NCBI RefSeq assembly: GCF_003265705.1
Contig: NW_020312902.1
Span: 13,909,903 to 13,973,902 of the forward strand
Direction of reading: 5' to 3'
DNA: 64,000 nt
From: Callorhinus ursinus
Taxonomy: Eukaryota; Chordata; Mammalia; Carnivora; Otariidae
The notes under the pieces were generated by a model. That model did no database searches. It saw only the letters and a list, made by a program, of their open reading frames with translations, and was not told the DNA's origin. Position numbers and translations under genes: made by a program. Positions 22,820-34,739 of this stretch are shown here, one piece after another (position 1 is the stretch's first letter; the number at the start of each line of letters is the position of its first letter).

Positions 22820-23345
22820 CCCCTTCCAGCACCTGTTCTATGTCTTCCTGCCCCTCCTCTCAGTTCCCAGACCTGCGCTGAGGGGCTTTCGTAGGATGAG
22901 AGACTCTAGAGACAGCAACGCTTTCATCTCTTAGGGTAGGCACCAGGTCCTGAGGCATCTGTGTATGGTCCCCAGGACAGCTTCCCCACAAACCCCAAAT
23001 CATTCCATTAGAAAAGACCTTAAGGCACATCTTATCCAGGGTTGTGAATAGGATTCATCCTCAAGCCAGCTCTGTTGGACCAGAAGTCATTCTCTAGGAC
23101 ACTACATAAAGTTCTTCTCAACAGGACATGTTGAGAAAAAATGCCATCTTCAGTGATCAATGCCAACCAAGAAAGCAGGAGAGAGAAATGTTGGTACCAA
23201 AACTGAGCATTTGTCAAGCCTCAAAAAATTTCCTCATCTGGCTTATAGGAAAAAGAGAGCCATCAAAAAGAAGTGACATGGACATTAGCCAATTCAGTAA
23301 ATCAACAAGTTAGCTTGAAAAATTTGGTCTGTGTCTAATACTCTA
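22820..23345. other. Unassigned noncoding DNA
   Basis: No gene or recognised repeat. Two short frames at 23032-23313 overlap on opposite strands and carry no domains. Confidence 0.4.
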
Positions 23346-23349
23346 GAAC

Positions 23350-23505
23350 CTAGCTACTCAAAGTGAGGTCCATAGAGCATCAGGATCAGTATCAGCTGGG
23401 AACTTGTTAGAAATGTAGGATCTCGGGCTCCACACAAGACTTACTGGGTCCAATTATACCATTTAACAAGTGCCCCAGAAGATTCTACTTGACAATGAAT
23501 TTTTA
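23350..23505. mobile_element. MER5-like hAT MITE fragment
   Basis: 'actcaaagtgaggtccatag', 'cagctgggaacttgttagaa', 'atgtaggatctcgggctcc' and 'acttactgggtcc' match the MER5-type left half, followed by 'taacaagtgccccagaagat'. The right terminus is degraded. Confidence 0.65.
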
Positions 23506-23509
23506 AAAG

Positions 23510-23865
23510 TCCTGTTGGAGAGAAGATGGGACAGAGATGGGAATCACAGCAGGGTCTGCCATGGTCCAGATGAGAAATACAAGGAAAACTCAAGAAAAGA
23601 ACAATGTCAAGTAGCGTAAGAGCACAGAAATGTTGTCTGGTCCCAGAAAGGATGGATATCCATGTAAATGCAAGAGCCCAGAGGCTTTGGAGAGAAGGAG
23701 GTCTTTGGGCTGGGTGCTAAAGGATGGATGGAGTTTAAATAGGCAGAAAGGGCCCCTGCCACTGTCCAGCGGCTCTCCTCCTCTCACCTCTGGGAACCCT
23801 CTGTCACCTCTGTGCCTTAGCTCCAGATGTAGACCAATTGTTTCTGGTGGGAGTTTTCTCTCCCC
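23510..23865. other. Unassigned noncoding DNA
   Basis: No repeat or exon supported. Open frames on both strands (85 and 115 codons) overlap and lack domains. Confidence 0.4.
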
Positions 23866-23869
23866 AAGA

Positions 23870-24005
23870 GGCTTGGGAACTCTTTGAGGCCAGGGACAGT
23901 CTCCTCTCCCTGCCCTGTCTCCTGTACATATCCACACAGGACCAGGCCAGAATGATCACTCAAAACATTTTTGAATGAATAAATGAGTGATTGAATGAAC
24001 AAGGA
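23870..24005 (+). repeat. L2 LINE 3' end
   Basis: 'gaactctttgaggccaggga', 'cagtctcctctcc', 'catttttgaatgaataaatg' and the terminal 'tgaatgaac' follow the L2 3' end order. Confidence 0.6.
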
Positions 24006-24595
24006 AAGACTAAAGCCAGACCTGTAAAACCACAGAGTCCAGCTCCCTTCCACCCCCCTTCATCACCACCACCCTAAATTGACCCAGTGAAATTTAGGCT
24101 TGTGCCCACAATTACCAGGACATGACTTTAAAAAAAGAAAACTTAATCTATTACCCCAAAATTCACCCGTTTCATTGGCTGCTAACCAGTTAGGTTCCCT
24201 TTATTCTGAAGAGAACCCCATGCTCTGTGGCCCCAACATTCGTGGATGAATCCCAGTAAGAGTAGCAGAAATTAAAGCTTGAAGGAAGGGTGTCAGAAAC
24301 CCTGCCTAAAATTTTATGGGGCGGGGTAACAGTCACTCTAGAGGGTCGATTCTCCCCTAGTCAAGATGTTCCCTCTTATTCAGCAGCATTCAAAGGCCCT
24401 GACCAGCCAGTCTGCAGACCCTCCCCACCTCCATCCCTTCCCACAAAATTAATATATGTGGAAGTACTTTGTAAAGAGTAAAGAGATGTGCAGTGTAAAG
24501 AATCATCGTTGCTGTATGATGAGAAAACCTCAAATAGAATCTTAAGAGTCATAGATATTTTCTGTACATTTCAAATAGCCTTACATTTGTGAACT
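24006..24595. other. Unassigned noncoding DNA
   Basis: Nothing nameable. AT-rich toward its right edge. Confidence 0.4.
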
Positions 24596-24599
24596 TTGC

Positions 24600-24626
24600 A
24601 AAAAAAAGAAAGAGAGAGAGAGAGTT
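24600..24626 (+). repeat. A-rich / GA microsatellite
   Basis: Seven A, then AAAG and seven GA units. Directly precedes a MIR. Confidence 0.85.
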
Positions 24627-24629
24627 ATG

Positions 24630-24850
24630 AGCTCTGGGGTGATACTATCTGTTTTCAGATCCTGGCTCTGGCACATTTTAGTTGTGTGACCTTGAGCAGA
24701 TTATTTAACTTCTCTATGCCTTGGGATCCTCATCAATAAAAGGAAGCTCATAATAATAACACCTATTTCACAAGAGTGCTCCAGGGATAAATGAGCTAAT
24801 GCATATGTGAGTTCCTAGAACATACTACATATTCAATAAATGTTAGCAAT
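24630..24850 (+). repeat. MIR SINE, near full length
   Basis: The best preserved MIR of the window: 'tcctggctctggcacatttt', 'gttgtgtgaccttgagcaga', 'ttatttaacttctctatgcc', 'gctcataataataacaccta', 'gggataaatgagctaatgca', 'caataaatgttagcaattag'. Confidence 0.85.
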
Positions 24851-24854
24851 TAGT

Positions 24855-26050
24855 ATCTGCTTTTGGTTCCTGCCCACCTTACCCTCCAGAGCCCACCCAG
24901 CTATACACATCTCATTCTATGCCCACTCTATGGATGCTGCCCCTGGTCGCCCAGATCCTCCCATGTACATCACCCAGACCTGGCGTAAGGCAGCATCTCA
25001 TGCTTCAAAGAAAACAGTGCCCTCTGACATTTTACTCTTTATACCTACCATCCTCTTCAGGTATATCCTCAGGAAACTGGAAGGAGAGTATCTGATAAAC
25101 TTATATGGAGTGTTACAGACTTATAGATGTCTATATTCTTTTAAAGTCACAGAATATCTGCTTTAAAAAGGAACCTGAAGATAGCAATGACCCAACAAAA
25201 AGGGACTAAACATTAGCAATGGAATTTCTGGCACAGTCCCAGATCAGGCAGGTAGGTGTTTTTTAAATAAATGAGGGGAGAAACCTGAATGCCCAACTTG
25301 GGGACGACCCTCCTCCTGCAATACCAGAGGAAAAGTAGGCTCCAGAAGGAATTTCAAGGCAGAGGTATGATTTGGTTAGTTCCCTACTCCTGAACTTAGA
25401 GTTCACCTTTGGGTGACAACATAAAGGACCATCCCTGTCTCAGTCACCCCACCAACAAGTAGTCCTCCTACAGTTATAGACTGCAGATACCACCTCAGCC
25501 ACGAAGGGTAAAATGCCCATTGGCATAGTGAGCTCCATGAGCTGACCCTCCCTGAGAAATTTTCAAGCACCAGCCAAATCTCCACCATTTTCTCACCTCT
25601 ATCCAAGGAAAAGAGGCTCCCTCCGTGTGCAGGGGAACATGGTACTAACAGCAGGAAGGCTTAACAGTGTTGGCCCTGCTTTCTCTAGGGCAGACCACAT
25701 GTGTAGGGGTAAGCCTTGGGGGAAAGAAAGGGATACAGGGATGGCTGGAGCAATGGGAGGCTGCCTCTAAGCAGGATCTCAGGCCCCACTCAAGGGTGGT
25801 TCAGGAGTCCAGAAAGAAGAGGTGAGAATTTATTTCCTATCTCTCCCTACTTGTTTGGCTACCTAGAGTTCTGACATCACCTCGCTGCCCTACCCCATAA
25901 GTGCACACACATGTGCCTTACACAACCAAGACAACAACCACAGTAGACACAACAAATACACCAGAGGGCGGCAGAAGCAGCTGTGGCCCCTGCGTGGTAT
26001 GGATGTCACCTTTGTGGTGAAAAGGCGTGAGCAGGAAAGGACCAGCTGAC
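24855..26050. other. Unassigned noncoding DNA
   Basis: No exon recognised. 'accagagggcggcagaag' near 25960 is a partial CTCF-like match with about three mismatches, so I do not call it a site. Confidence 0.4.
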
Positions 26051-26054
26051 CCAA

Positions 26055-26165
26055 CTCTCTTTTTTCACAAAGTAAAAAGACACCGAGTCTCAGTAAGAGG
26101 ATCTCTCTTGCCTTAGATCACAGTGAGCCTGCAGCTGAGTTAGGACCAGACCCCAATTCTTTTTT
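26055..26165 (-). repeat. MIR fragment, antisense
   Basis: 'gacaccgagtctcagtaaga', 'cttgccttagatcacagtga', 'gagttaggaccagacccc' match the antisense MIR core. Confidence 0.5.
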
Positions 26166-26169
26166 ACTC

Positions 26170-27080
26170 TCTCCTGCTGAGAACTCTTCTACTGGGTGAC
26201 CTCACACAGGTCATTTCTGGTGGTGGCTGACAATAGGTACTGGAAGGATTTGGTGAGCCTGCACTTTGACAGTTCTTCCCTCATCTTGACTTGACGCTGA
26301 GGCTCTGGAGTCATGAAGCCTTGGTTATGTGTAGGTTCCCCATCTGTCTGGATACCATTACCAATGTGGTTCCTGCTATAATAATGCAGCCTTTGTCCCC
26401 TCCTCTGACAACGGGTGGGTTCTCATGGCGACATCTTCTCCCCAGAAGCAAAGGCTTATTTGCCATTTGGAGATGTTCCTGGTTGAAGAGCCTCTATTCC
26501 AACATCAATAGCATCTGAAACCTCTGGCCAGAACAGGGCTAGAAGTTCTTAGGGAAGATTCAAAATAGTCATACCTACCTTCAGAGAAGATATGGCTTAT
26601 AGCGGAGGAGACAGATCTCTAGGCCCTCAGCCTATCCAGAAATAGTAGCCAGAAGCCTCTCCGTCTCCCCATGCTTCCACACTCATTCCCTCTCCACGCT
26701 CTACAAAAATGCAAGACTGATCAGGGAAAAGAATCAGTGATGTTGGAAGAAAAACAATGGATTCTTATCTCAAAATAGTGTCTCATTCACATCCCCTATT
26801 AGCACCAGCTACATTCTTGATGAATGTGTCACTTCTATGTGCTGCTCATTTTCTTTTCTACAGAACAGTACAGTCTTGTACTCAGGAGGGAGGTGAGGAT
26901 GGAGAGGGTAGGGCTGAGAGAGTGAGCAAGAAGGAACTGCTGCAGTCCAGTTTTTAAATGCTACCGAAGAAACAAAAGGAGGGGTCTTCTTCAGACTAGA
27001 GGGACATGAGATGCAGAGGAAAGCTGGAATCTCCCTGGGGAGCTGGCTGTGGAAGAGACTAGATGACGTGAAAGCTGGGA
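26170..27080. other. Unassigned noncoding DNA
   Basis: No gene or nameable repeat seen. Confidence 0.4.
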
Positions 27081-27084
27081 GTGA

Positions 27085-27320
27085 TGAAGAAGAATGTAGC
27101 TTAAAATCAGAAAGACCTTAGTCTGAAATCTAAGTCCTCCCCCTTATTTGCTGTGTATCTTAGACAAGGGTCTTAAATTGTATAGTACTCAGTCTCCCCC
27201 ACTTAAAATGGGATCATAATATTTGCCTCATGGGAATGTTATTAAGCTTCAATGAGCCACTGCGTGTCAAGTACTTGGAATGCAACAGACATTCAGTAAA
27301 TGGAAGCCAATTGTATAATG
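27085..27320 (+). repeat. MIR SINE relic
   Basis: 'tagcttaaaatcagaaagac', 'tatttgctgtgtatcttaga', 'cttaaaatgggatcataata' and the tail 'acagacattcagtaaatgga' are in order. Sense orientation. Confidence 0.65.
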
Positions 27321-27324
27321 ACTT

Positions 27325-28960
27325 TTCAGTTTTCCTTTAAGGGTTTTTAATCTCCCAAACCAAGAGTCAGCATGTTTTACAGCAGTGACTTTCAAATCTT
27401 TTTTGGGAGCAAAATATTTTCCTCAAAATAAATCACACAGATAAAATTAGTCCCATCATCCCCTTCTCTCCCAAAGGGTCTCCTGACTGCCTCTGAACCC
27501 TTAGGGGCCTGTTGGTGCAGGATGAATCAGAAGACCTGAGTTCTAACGTCTGTCATGCCACTACCTCCCAGGAAGACCCTGGACCAGCTACTCTACATCT
27601 TGAGTCTCAGCTCTTTCACGGTTACATTGAGGAGCTTGGGGTGTGTGACCACTTATATGACCTTCTGACTTCTATAACTTCAGGAAAACTCTGGTTACTG
27701 GATCTGATGATTGGCTTTTCTGTCTTTTCTCCACGCCTACCCCAACGGATCATGCTGAATGACTATGTATGGGTACTCCATGAGGTTGCTATAACCCCAC
27801 CAGTAGGATGCAATTGCTTCTATTGTATGAAGCAATATCATCATGTGCTACCTTGGGCCACCCCGGGGCACTTGCATGCAGCAGAGTGGCACATGCTACA
27901 AATCAGTCATTCCCTAGGGTCCTGGGAATGAAGCGGTGGCTTTGGTCAGAGGGTGAAAGAAGCAAAAAGTGACATATCTACCTTAGTGCAAAAGACCCTG
28001 AAGTATCCTCCAAAATGGGAAGTCAGGAGCTGGAGTTTCATGGGATTTTAAAGACCACATCATTTCTCTTTAGAAGTAAATATCCTTAACCTCAGAACTA
28101 CCTGTTATGAAAGAAGATGAACACTTACCAACCGCCTGAAGGCTTTAATTTGTGTCCAGAGAATGTATTAATAGGGGGCAAGTTGTCCGATCCTGAGCAA
28201 ATGGCAGGAACTTGAGCAGCAAGCACGAGAAAGCAAATTCTTGAGGAGAGGGTAGACGGGCGAAGAGGGAGGGGAGGGGCCTGGCCCGGGACTTAAGGAG
28301 TTTAAGGAGTCAAGTGTAGGTCTGGGCAAGATGAATACCAAAATAAAAGCCAAAGATCTTGTCATTCCAGCAAAGCCTATCCGTCAAGATCTGCAGGCAA
28401 GGCAGAATGAGGCTTCATGAGAGGTTGAAAATCAAGTTGTAATTGTGAAAATATAGTTAAGGCATGGTATAGAAAGAGTCTGAACTCTTCCACGTCCTAC
28501 CATTAGCATATACAAAACTCTGTTTTCTATATCTCCCCAGAAATGATAGCAGAATTGAGTGAAAACACATTTTAGAGTCCTCTGAAGACAATTAAATGTC
28601 TAACAAACATAAGATGCTATTTGGTAAGGTACTCGATTCAATCAGTGCTTGAGATCAGCATCAAGGTCAGCTGGCAGCTGAATTAACTGCTTTCTGGGTC
28701 TTCCTCCAGTGGGTAGGGTCTTCCAGGATAGGACTTATCCTGGAAATGAATCTTGAGATTGAAAGAATTTGTCAGGATAGGTCCAAACTGCCTAAAATGC
28801 ACATGAAACATGTCATGTGGCACCCAGGCCACATATATGTTTTGCATGTAAACAATGTTTTCCCAGGAAATGACTGGCTCAGCTGGGGAGCTTGCCTAGT
28901 GGATTGCATGGAGTTAATTCCTCAGTGTCTCCTTGGAGCTGGGGCAGGACCCTTGAAACA
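27325..28960. other. Unassigned noncoding DNA, includes a 139-codon open frame
   Basis: The frame 27512-27931 (+) is the cleanest uninterrupted one in this stretch. Its start, 'gatgaatcagaagacctgag' then 'gtcatgccactacctccc', reads like a decayed MIR or MIR3 rather than an exon, and no domain is visible. The remainder shows no recognised elements. Confidence 0.4.
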
Positions 28961-28966
28961 CACCAG

Positions 28967-29156
28967 CAGGGGTCGGCAAAATTTGTCCACAAGTAAATAT
29001 TTTAGGCTTTGCAGGCTCAGTGCTGTCCTTGTAGAGCAAAAGCATCCATAGTTAATCTGTAAATAAATGAGCATGGCTGTATTCCAATAACATTTCATTT
29101 ACAAAAACAGATGGTGGAATGTATTTGTCCTATAGGCTGTTGTTTACTGACCACTG
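28967..29156. mobile_element. hAT-type MITE
   Basis: Terminal inverted repeats: left 'caggggtcggcaaa', right 'tttactgaccactg'. The internal 'aagtaaatattttaggcttt', 'gcaggctcagtgctgtcctt', 'ctgtattccaataacatttc' and 'atttacaaaaacagatggtg' match a very common mammalian element of this kind. I do not give the exact family name. The flanking 8-mers do not match, so the target duplication has decayed. Confidence 0.8.
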
Positions 29157-29159
29157 ATC

Positions 29160-31985
29160 TAAAGCGTCAGTTGCAAATCATTTTAGGCAGGACTAGGCAA
29201 TACTTCACTATTACATACCCAATACATGACCCCATTTGGTTGCATATAAGGGATGTTTAAAAAAGTATGAACCATCCTTTCATTATCCTGAACCTCCATT
29301 CTGGCCTTTATGCCAGATATCCATCTGGGAGAGCTCAGGTAGTCCAAGCCAACGAGTGGACAATGTAGAAAAGATCAAGAGAAGGCCAAGAAAAGAAGAA
29401 AAATTTTTTAATGTTTCCAAAACATATATGGAAAAGAGAACCATGGACATGCAGTGTCTTAGAGTTGGCTTTGCAAGAGACCTAGTGCTTCAACCGTAAG
29501 AAGTATTTTCAATAATCATGAACAAGAGTAGACCACTGAGAACTGAATGAGGGGGAAACTATGCCCCAGAAGCAGCTTGAGTCCAGGACGAGAACGCCCG
29601 GCCCCACATCAATCAGGCATGCACTTCATGCTCGGACCAGCAATGGGAGACCCACCTATGTTACTGTGCTTACTCCTCACCTCTCCCTCCAGAGGAATAT
29701 TACTCCTCCTAAAACGTGAGAGATCCAAGGAGCAGAGAAATTAAGTCCTCGCCTGTGGACATGAAGCCAGTGAGTGGGGAAATCAAGATGAAAATAGAGA
29801 AGAGTTGAATGTCAGAGCAGCTCCCTGGCTGCCATCATATTCTAAGGCCTGAGTCACTTAGTAGGGCTGGGGGTTTGTTCCTGTGAGAGTCAAGTCCAGA
29901 GAGGGGCCCCTCTCCTCCCAACAAACTCCATTTCAACTGGGGCTACTCTGGCCAGTCTCCAACTCTCTCTCAAATCTTCTGCTTGCAGCTACCCAAATTG
30001 GGAACCACTAAGAACCACTCTCCTACCCTAAGGATGCTCTTTCTTCCTTCCATGCAAGCAGCCCCATGACCTTCATGCAGGGCCCTGGAGGAGGCTTGGC
30101 TCAGCCAAATGGGAACTCTGGGGTGAGTGAGCCCGGAGCAGACGAGTCTGTCTGAGAGGCTCCCAGAGTGACTCCCCGCCACCCTCCTTGCTCAAAGGGG
30201 GTCTGGATGGCAGCTGCAAATTGCCTATGAAATCCATCCTTCAGTGCTGCCAAGTGTGGGGGCGGAGAGGCAGTGTTTTGAAGTAAAGCTATAATATGCC
30301 TGCAATAAAAGTTTACCGGCTTTTATATAGGTTCCCAATAATGAGGGGAGATATTTCAGCAGCTCCGAGAATGCCGTGAGAGGAAAAGCAATTCCTGACA
30401 CCCCTCTTTAAGGCGAGAATCTGCCTTCCCCACATGGTTCATAACTGGGAGTTTTTCCCATTTAAAGGGGATTGCATCAAGTTCCGTGTCTCTTTCATTC
30501 CTCATCAGAGCTTATAATGATTCCTCAGGCTTCCGAATCAAGAGCCATAAAGTGTAACTTTGCACTGGAGATGGGTGGTGAATTTTTATGCCCACAAACC
30601 TTGGAAGAGTCAAGAGTTATAGCAACAGATAGGTAAGGAAGTGAGGAATTCTGGAGTGTTCCAGGAGTTCAGAGCTGGGGGTGGGGGCATGAAGAGAAAG
30701 TGTGTGTCCCCAGGGCGTAGACCTTGAGAAATACATTGGGGCTGGATCAAAATGTTGCTGTCCTCAACAAGGGATCTAAGAGGTGGGCTTTCCGTGAGCT
30801 GGTCAGAAACCTAAGAGGAAGTGTAGACCAGGGAGTGCCTGGGAAGAAGGTACAAACGGGCAGCCCGAGAGAACGACTGGCCGCCTGGAAGCAGAGGGAA
30901 CGCCCTCCGAGATGCTGGTGAGGGGGGCAGCAGAGGGGTGGAGGCTAAGGCAAGAGGATGGCAGGAGGGAGCCAGGCCAAAGGCAGGTGTACCCACTATG
31001 TGACCAGGAGGGATCATGGTCGCTGCTCTCCCGCACCACCCAGACAGCGAGGGCTCTTTTTGCTACACAGGAACCTGATGGCAGCCCATGCTGAGATGCC
31101 TGCGGGATGAGCCACAGCCCCGTGGGGCCAGTGGTATTCACTGGCTAATGGGCATATGTCAAACCTCATTAACAGAAACATGCCTGATTTCAAATTTGTG
31201 ATCATTTGGACACAGACGAGACTCGAGCTGACATATGAGCTTTCAATGAAAACAGAGTTTGCTACACGAATCAAGAGTGTGAAAGGGTGATGGGCAAAAG
31301 GGATAATTAACCTACTTGGAAAAAAAACACCGATTTCAAGAACTTGGAATGACATTAGCTCTTTTCTCTTTGCATCCAAATAATGTCACTAACAAATGCT
31401 TGCTGTCTCATCTCAGCACAGACCCAGCAGACCGCCCCCCCCCGCCTCCTAACACGTTGTCGATTGCTAATCAGTGCTGCTGCATGTGCTTACAATAGTA
31501 ATGGCAACTCTCCCTCCTTCCAAGGTCCAGCCGGAACCACCCTCCTCTCCCCCTACATCGGGCCTTCCAGGACCTCTCCGCCTATGCAAATTCCCCTAAA
31601 GCACCTGGAGCCTGGGCCACTGTGTGCCACACGCAGCCTCCCCTGAACCACGAGTTCGGCCCCACGCCCACTCTTACAGCCCCGACGAGACTAGAAGTAC
31701 TCGATGACCAAAAGCAAGTCGTATTTATGGTGATTTGACCCATTAGGTCACCAAGAACTCTATGTTGGCTAATTGAAAGAGAAGTGCAATTTTCTAGCAA
31801 AATCTTTATATATGGGTATTATGAAATATTAGGAAGCAATTTAAAAAGATGAGTTGGGGCTAAATATATCGATTTATCTGGAAAGATATCCATTTCAATT
31901 TTAATGGGAAAAAATTGATTGTAGGGTTAGGCACATTGTGGGATCCTGCGTTTGAAGAAAAATACTTGCAGGGGTATTTTGTAAA
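29160..31985. other. Largely repeat-free noncoding DNA with candidate conserved blocks
   Basis: 2.8 kb in which I recognise no mobile element, the longest such stretch in the window. Blocks at about 30230-30600 ('gtttaccggcttttatatag', 'aagagccataaagtgtaac'), 31140-31400 ('caaacctcattaacagaaac', 'gggataattaacctacttgg') and 31680-31950 ('aaatatatcgatttatctgg', 'ttggctaattgaaagag') look unique and unspoiled by repeats, as enhancer-rich DNA often does. Inference only. Confidence 0.4.
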
Positions 31986-32007
31986 CATTTAAATGTGTTT
32001 GAGTGCA

Positions 32008-32323
32008 CAAATAACGCAACATATTATAAGAAAAAAGGAAAAGAAGAAGATAACAGGAGAGGAAGAAAAGGGGAGTATGTCAGAGGGGGAGACGAACCAT
32101 GAGAGATGATGGACTCTGAAAAACAAACTGAGGGTTCTAGAGGGGAGGGGGGTGGGGGATGGGTTAGCCTGGTGATGGGTATTGAGGAGGGCACGTTCTG
32201 CATGGAGCACTGGGTGTTATGAACAAACAATGAATCATGGAACACTGCATCAAAAACTAATGATGTAATATATGGTGATTAACATAACAATAAAAAAATT
32301 AAAAAATAAAAATAAAAAAAAAA
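32008..32323 (+). mobile_element. Young 5'-truncated carnivore L1, 3' UTR only
   Basis: 'atgatggactctgaaaaaca', 'aactgagggttctagagggg', 'ggtgatgggtattgaggagg', 'catggagcactgggtgttat' and 'tgatgtaatatatggtgatt' then an AT-rich tail: the 3' UTR of recently active carnivore L1. The target duplication 'taaatgtgtttgagtgca' is identical over 18 bp (31990-32007, 32324-32341). No coding part remains. Confidence 0.93.
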
Positions 32324-32341
32324 TAAATGTGTTTGAGTGCA

Positions 32342-34615
32342 GAGAAGAAGATAGACACCAAACCGTTAACTTTTGTTTTCTCGGTTTGGGGAATGGAGGA
32401 AGGAGTATGCTTTTCCCTTTGCAGGGCTCTGTGCTGTTTGGTGTGTTGAAATGAGCATTCATTACTTTCTACTCTGAGGGGGAGTCAGTAAGCAGTACAA
32501 ACAGGGCAAAGTCCAGCTACGTCAGACTTTGCACTAACCCACACATTGCATTGCCTCTTTTCCATGAGGCTGAAGGCCAAGGCCAGGGTATGGAGGGGCC
32601 AGGCAGATGGTGTGCTCCTCCCACCACCTCATGAAGCATCCACACACAGTCTCCCTAGGGAGCTTTATAAGAGATCTTCTTATGACCTCCACAGCCCCTG
32701 CACTGCTACCTTTGAGGTTCCATCCCAACACTTGCTTCTCCCGGGGATGACCATGAGCGGTCTGGTTCTTGTATCCAGAGAGCCCTGTATGAAATGGGAG
32801 AGAGCGCTTGAGAGCTGTTTTTCTTTCTGGGTGCACACTCCACCCCCCCCCCAGTTTGCTCAGTACCCCCAGAGGCTGGCATCCATGGACTGCATCAATA
32901 AGACTTCCTCACCCACTGGATTGGGCTCAGCCAACAGGAGAGCAGAGAGCAAGAGAAGAGAGCAGCCCAGCCCAGATTGACAACAGCAGTATTGCTCTAC
33001 TGAAAACCCCAGATCCTTCTGCAACTGTCACTTTCCCAGGGTATGGTTTGTGCCTCATGCTGGGTGGGGGACAAATGTGGGAACAGTTTCTCCCTGTTCC
33101 TAATCTCAAAGTGCTTTACATCCCTTGCTGGTTCCTTTAAACCTGCGCCCTTATGACCTGTCCCTTCACTATACTCCCTTCCATGCCCCTCTTGTGGGTG
33201 TGTCATCTGCCTCCTGCCTGGACCCTGAGCAGCTTCCCAGCTCTCTGCCACTAGCAAAGGGCTGTGGAGTGCTCTGACACCGAGCAAGGGCTATCTGCAA
33301 ACCCGGTCTCTGCTGTGAGAAGCTTCTCCATGCCAGAGACACAAATACCTTGGAAACTCCTCTCTCCAGCAGACTCTTCTGAACCTGGGGGTGGGGCGTT
33401 GGAGGGGGGCGGTTCTAACAGTGATGCCTCTCATTTCTGTGATCCACTAGCCACAGAGAGGTGGTAAACAAGCCCAGTTTACCTCCTGGCAGTCCATTTG
33501 AACAAAAGAATCTAGGCGAGCTAAAAGAGATAGAAATCTCCATGCCCCCTCACAGGCTAGAAACAGGGGTGCTGTGAAGCCAGCCACTGTAGCCAAATCG
33601 CTCCCAGAGCAAAGTTCTGCTCCTGTGCCTCTTACCCAGTGGGTGTCAATCAGGCTGGGAACAGGGAGAGAACAGATGCAAACAAGCCAACTAAAAATAC
33701 ACCCGTTGCAGACTTCGTTAAATGTGCAGGAACATTCTCAGTCCCTGGGGCAATGATGGGACCTCAGGATCTCAAGAGGCAGAAGAGGGATGGCAACTCA
33801 AGTAAAACCTACTGTAAAAACAATCGCAGTAATGACAAAAATATACGCCCAATACAAAAAGTAACCCAAAACTGTTCACATTCAAATCCTATGGGATACT
33901 AACGCCTAATTATTAATCAAGATAAACAAGAATGAGCCTCTGAATCAGCTTCCTTCCACTGTCCAGAGCCCATCTTTCATCCTGTGTGTGCTACTAATCC
34001 CATGCTCTCTAGAAGCCATGAGAGGGGGCCCATGCCAGGCCCCTTTCTGGACAAAGCAGGAAGCTCCAACCAAGTGAGGCCTGAAAGCCAGGCACAGATG
34101 ATGGCACATAAGCAAACAACCCCTCCACCAGCACCCACTTCTCTCCTGGCAGCAAGAAAGCAAAGGATGTTCTAGACCCAGATTTTGAACAACCAGGAGA
34201 ATAAAGGAGTGGTTTTCACATCCATGAAGACCAACATGTTACCTTTATTTGAATGAGAACACTGGACACCTTTTGTGGAAGTCCAGATTAAACTGGCCGA
34301 GACAGGACTGATTGGCTCATAGAACCGAGAAGTGTAGGGGTATTTCAGGCACAGCTAGATCTAGGTACTCAGTGGATGTCACCAGGAGTCTCTAGCTCTC
34401 TGCATTTCAGATCTGCTTTCCTTGGTGGGACTTGATTCTCACTACTCATGGTTGGCTCCCAGAAGCTCCAGGCTGATACCTGTTGTTAAACAACTCCAGA
34501 GGGAAGTATGAGCTGCTTCCCCAAGAGTGCCCTCAGCAATGTTAGACTTGAGTTTCAATGGCGTGACTTGTGTCACCTGCCCACCTGTATATAACCAATC
34601 TCTGTGGCTAGGAGA
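32342..34615. other. Unassigned noncoding DNA
   Basis: No exon supported. The frame at 32546-32980 (144 codons) has an overlapping antisense frame and no domain. A weak L2-like piece may lie near 33120-33290. Confidence 0.4.
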
Positions 34616-34619
34616 ATGG

Positions 34620-34735
34620 AATGCTCCGACGGGCCAGGTCTGAGTCACGTGTTCACCCCTGAGTCTTGGAAGTGGAAGAGTCTGGCATATAGTAGGCACT
34701 CCAAAAGTGTACGTCCAGTGCATGAATGAATGAGT
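34620..34735 (+). repeat. L2 LINE 3' end fragment
   Basis: 'gtgttcacccctgagtcttg', 'gagtctggcatatagtaggc', 'actccaaaagtgt' and 'gcatgaatgaatgag' give the L2 terminal order. Confidence 0.55.
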
Positions 34736-34739
34736 GGCC

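Noticed and set aside
25955..25980. Second CTCF-like site
   Set aside because: About three mismatches at constrained positions, so too weak to call.
27512..27931. 139-codon frame as a possible exon
   Set aside because: The start resembles a decayed MIR, no domain or convincing splice signals are visible, and composition is ordinary.
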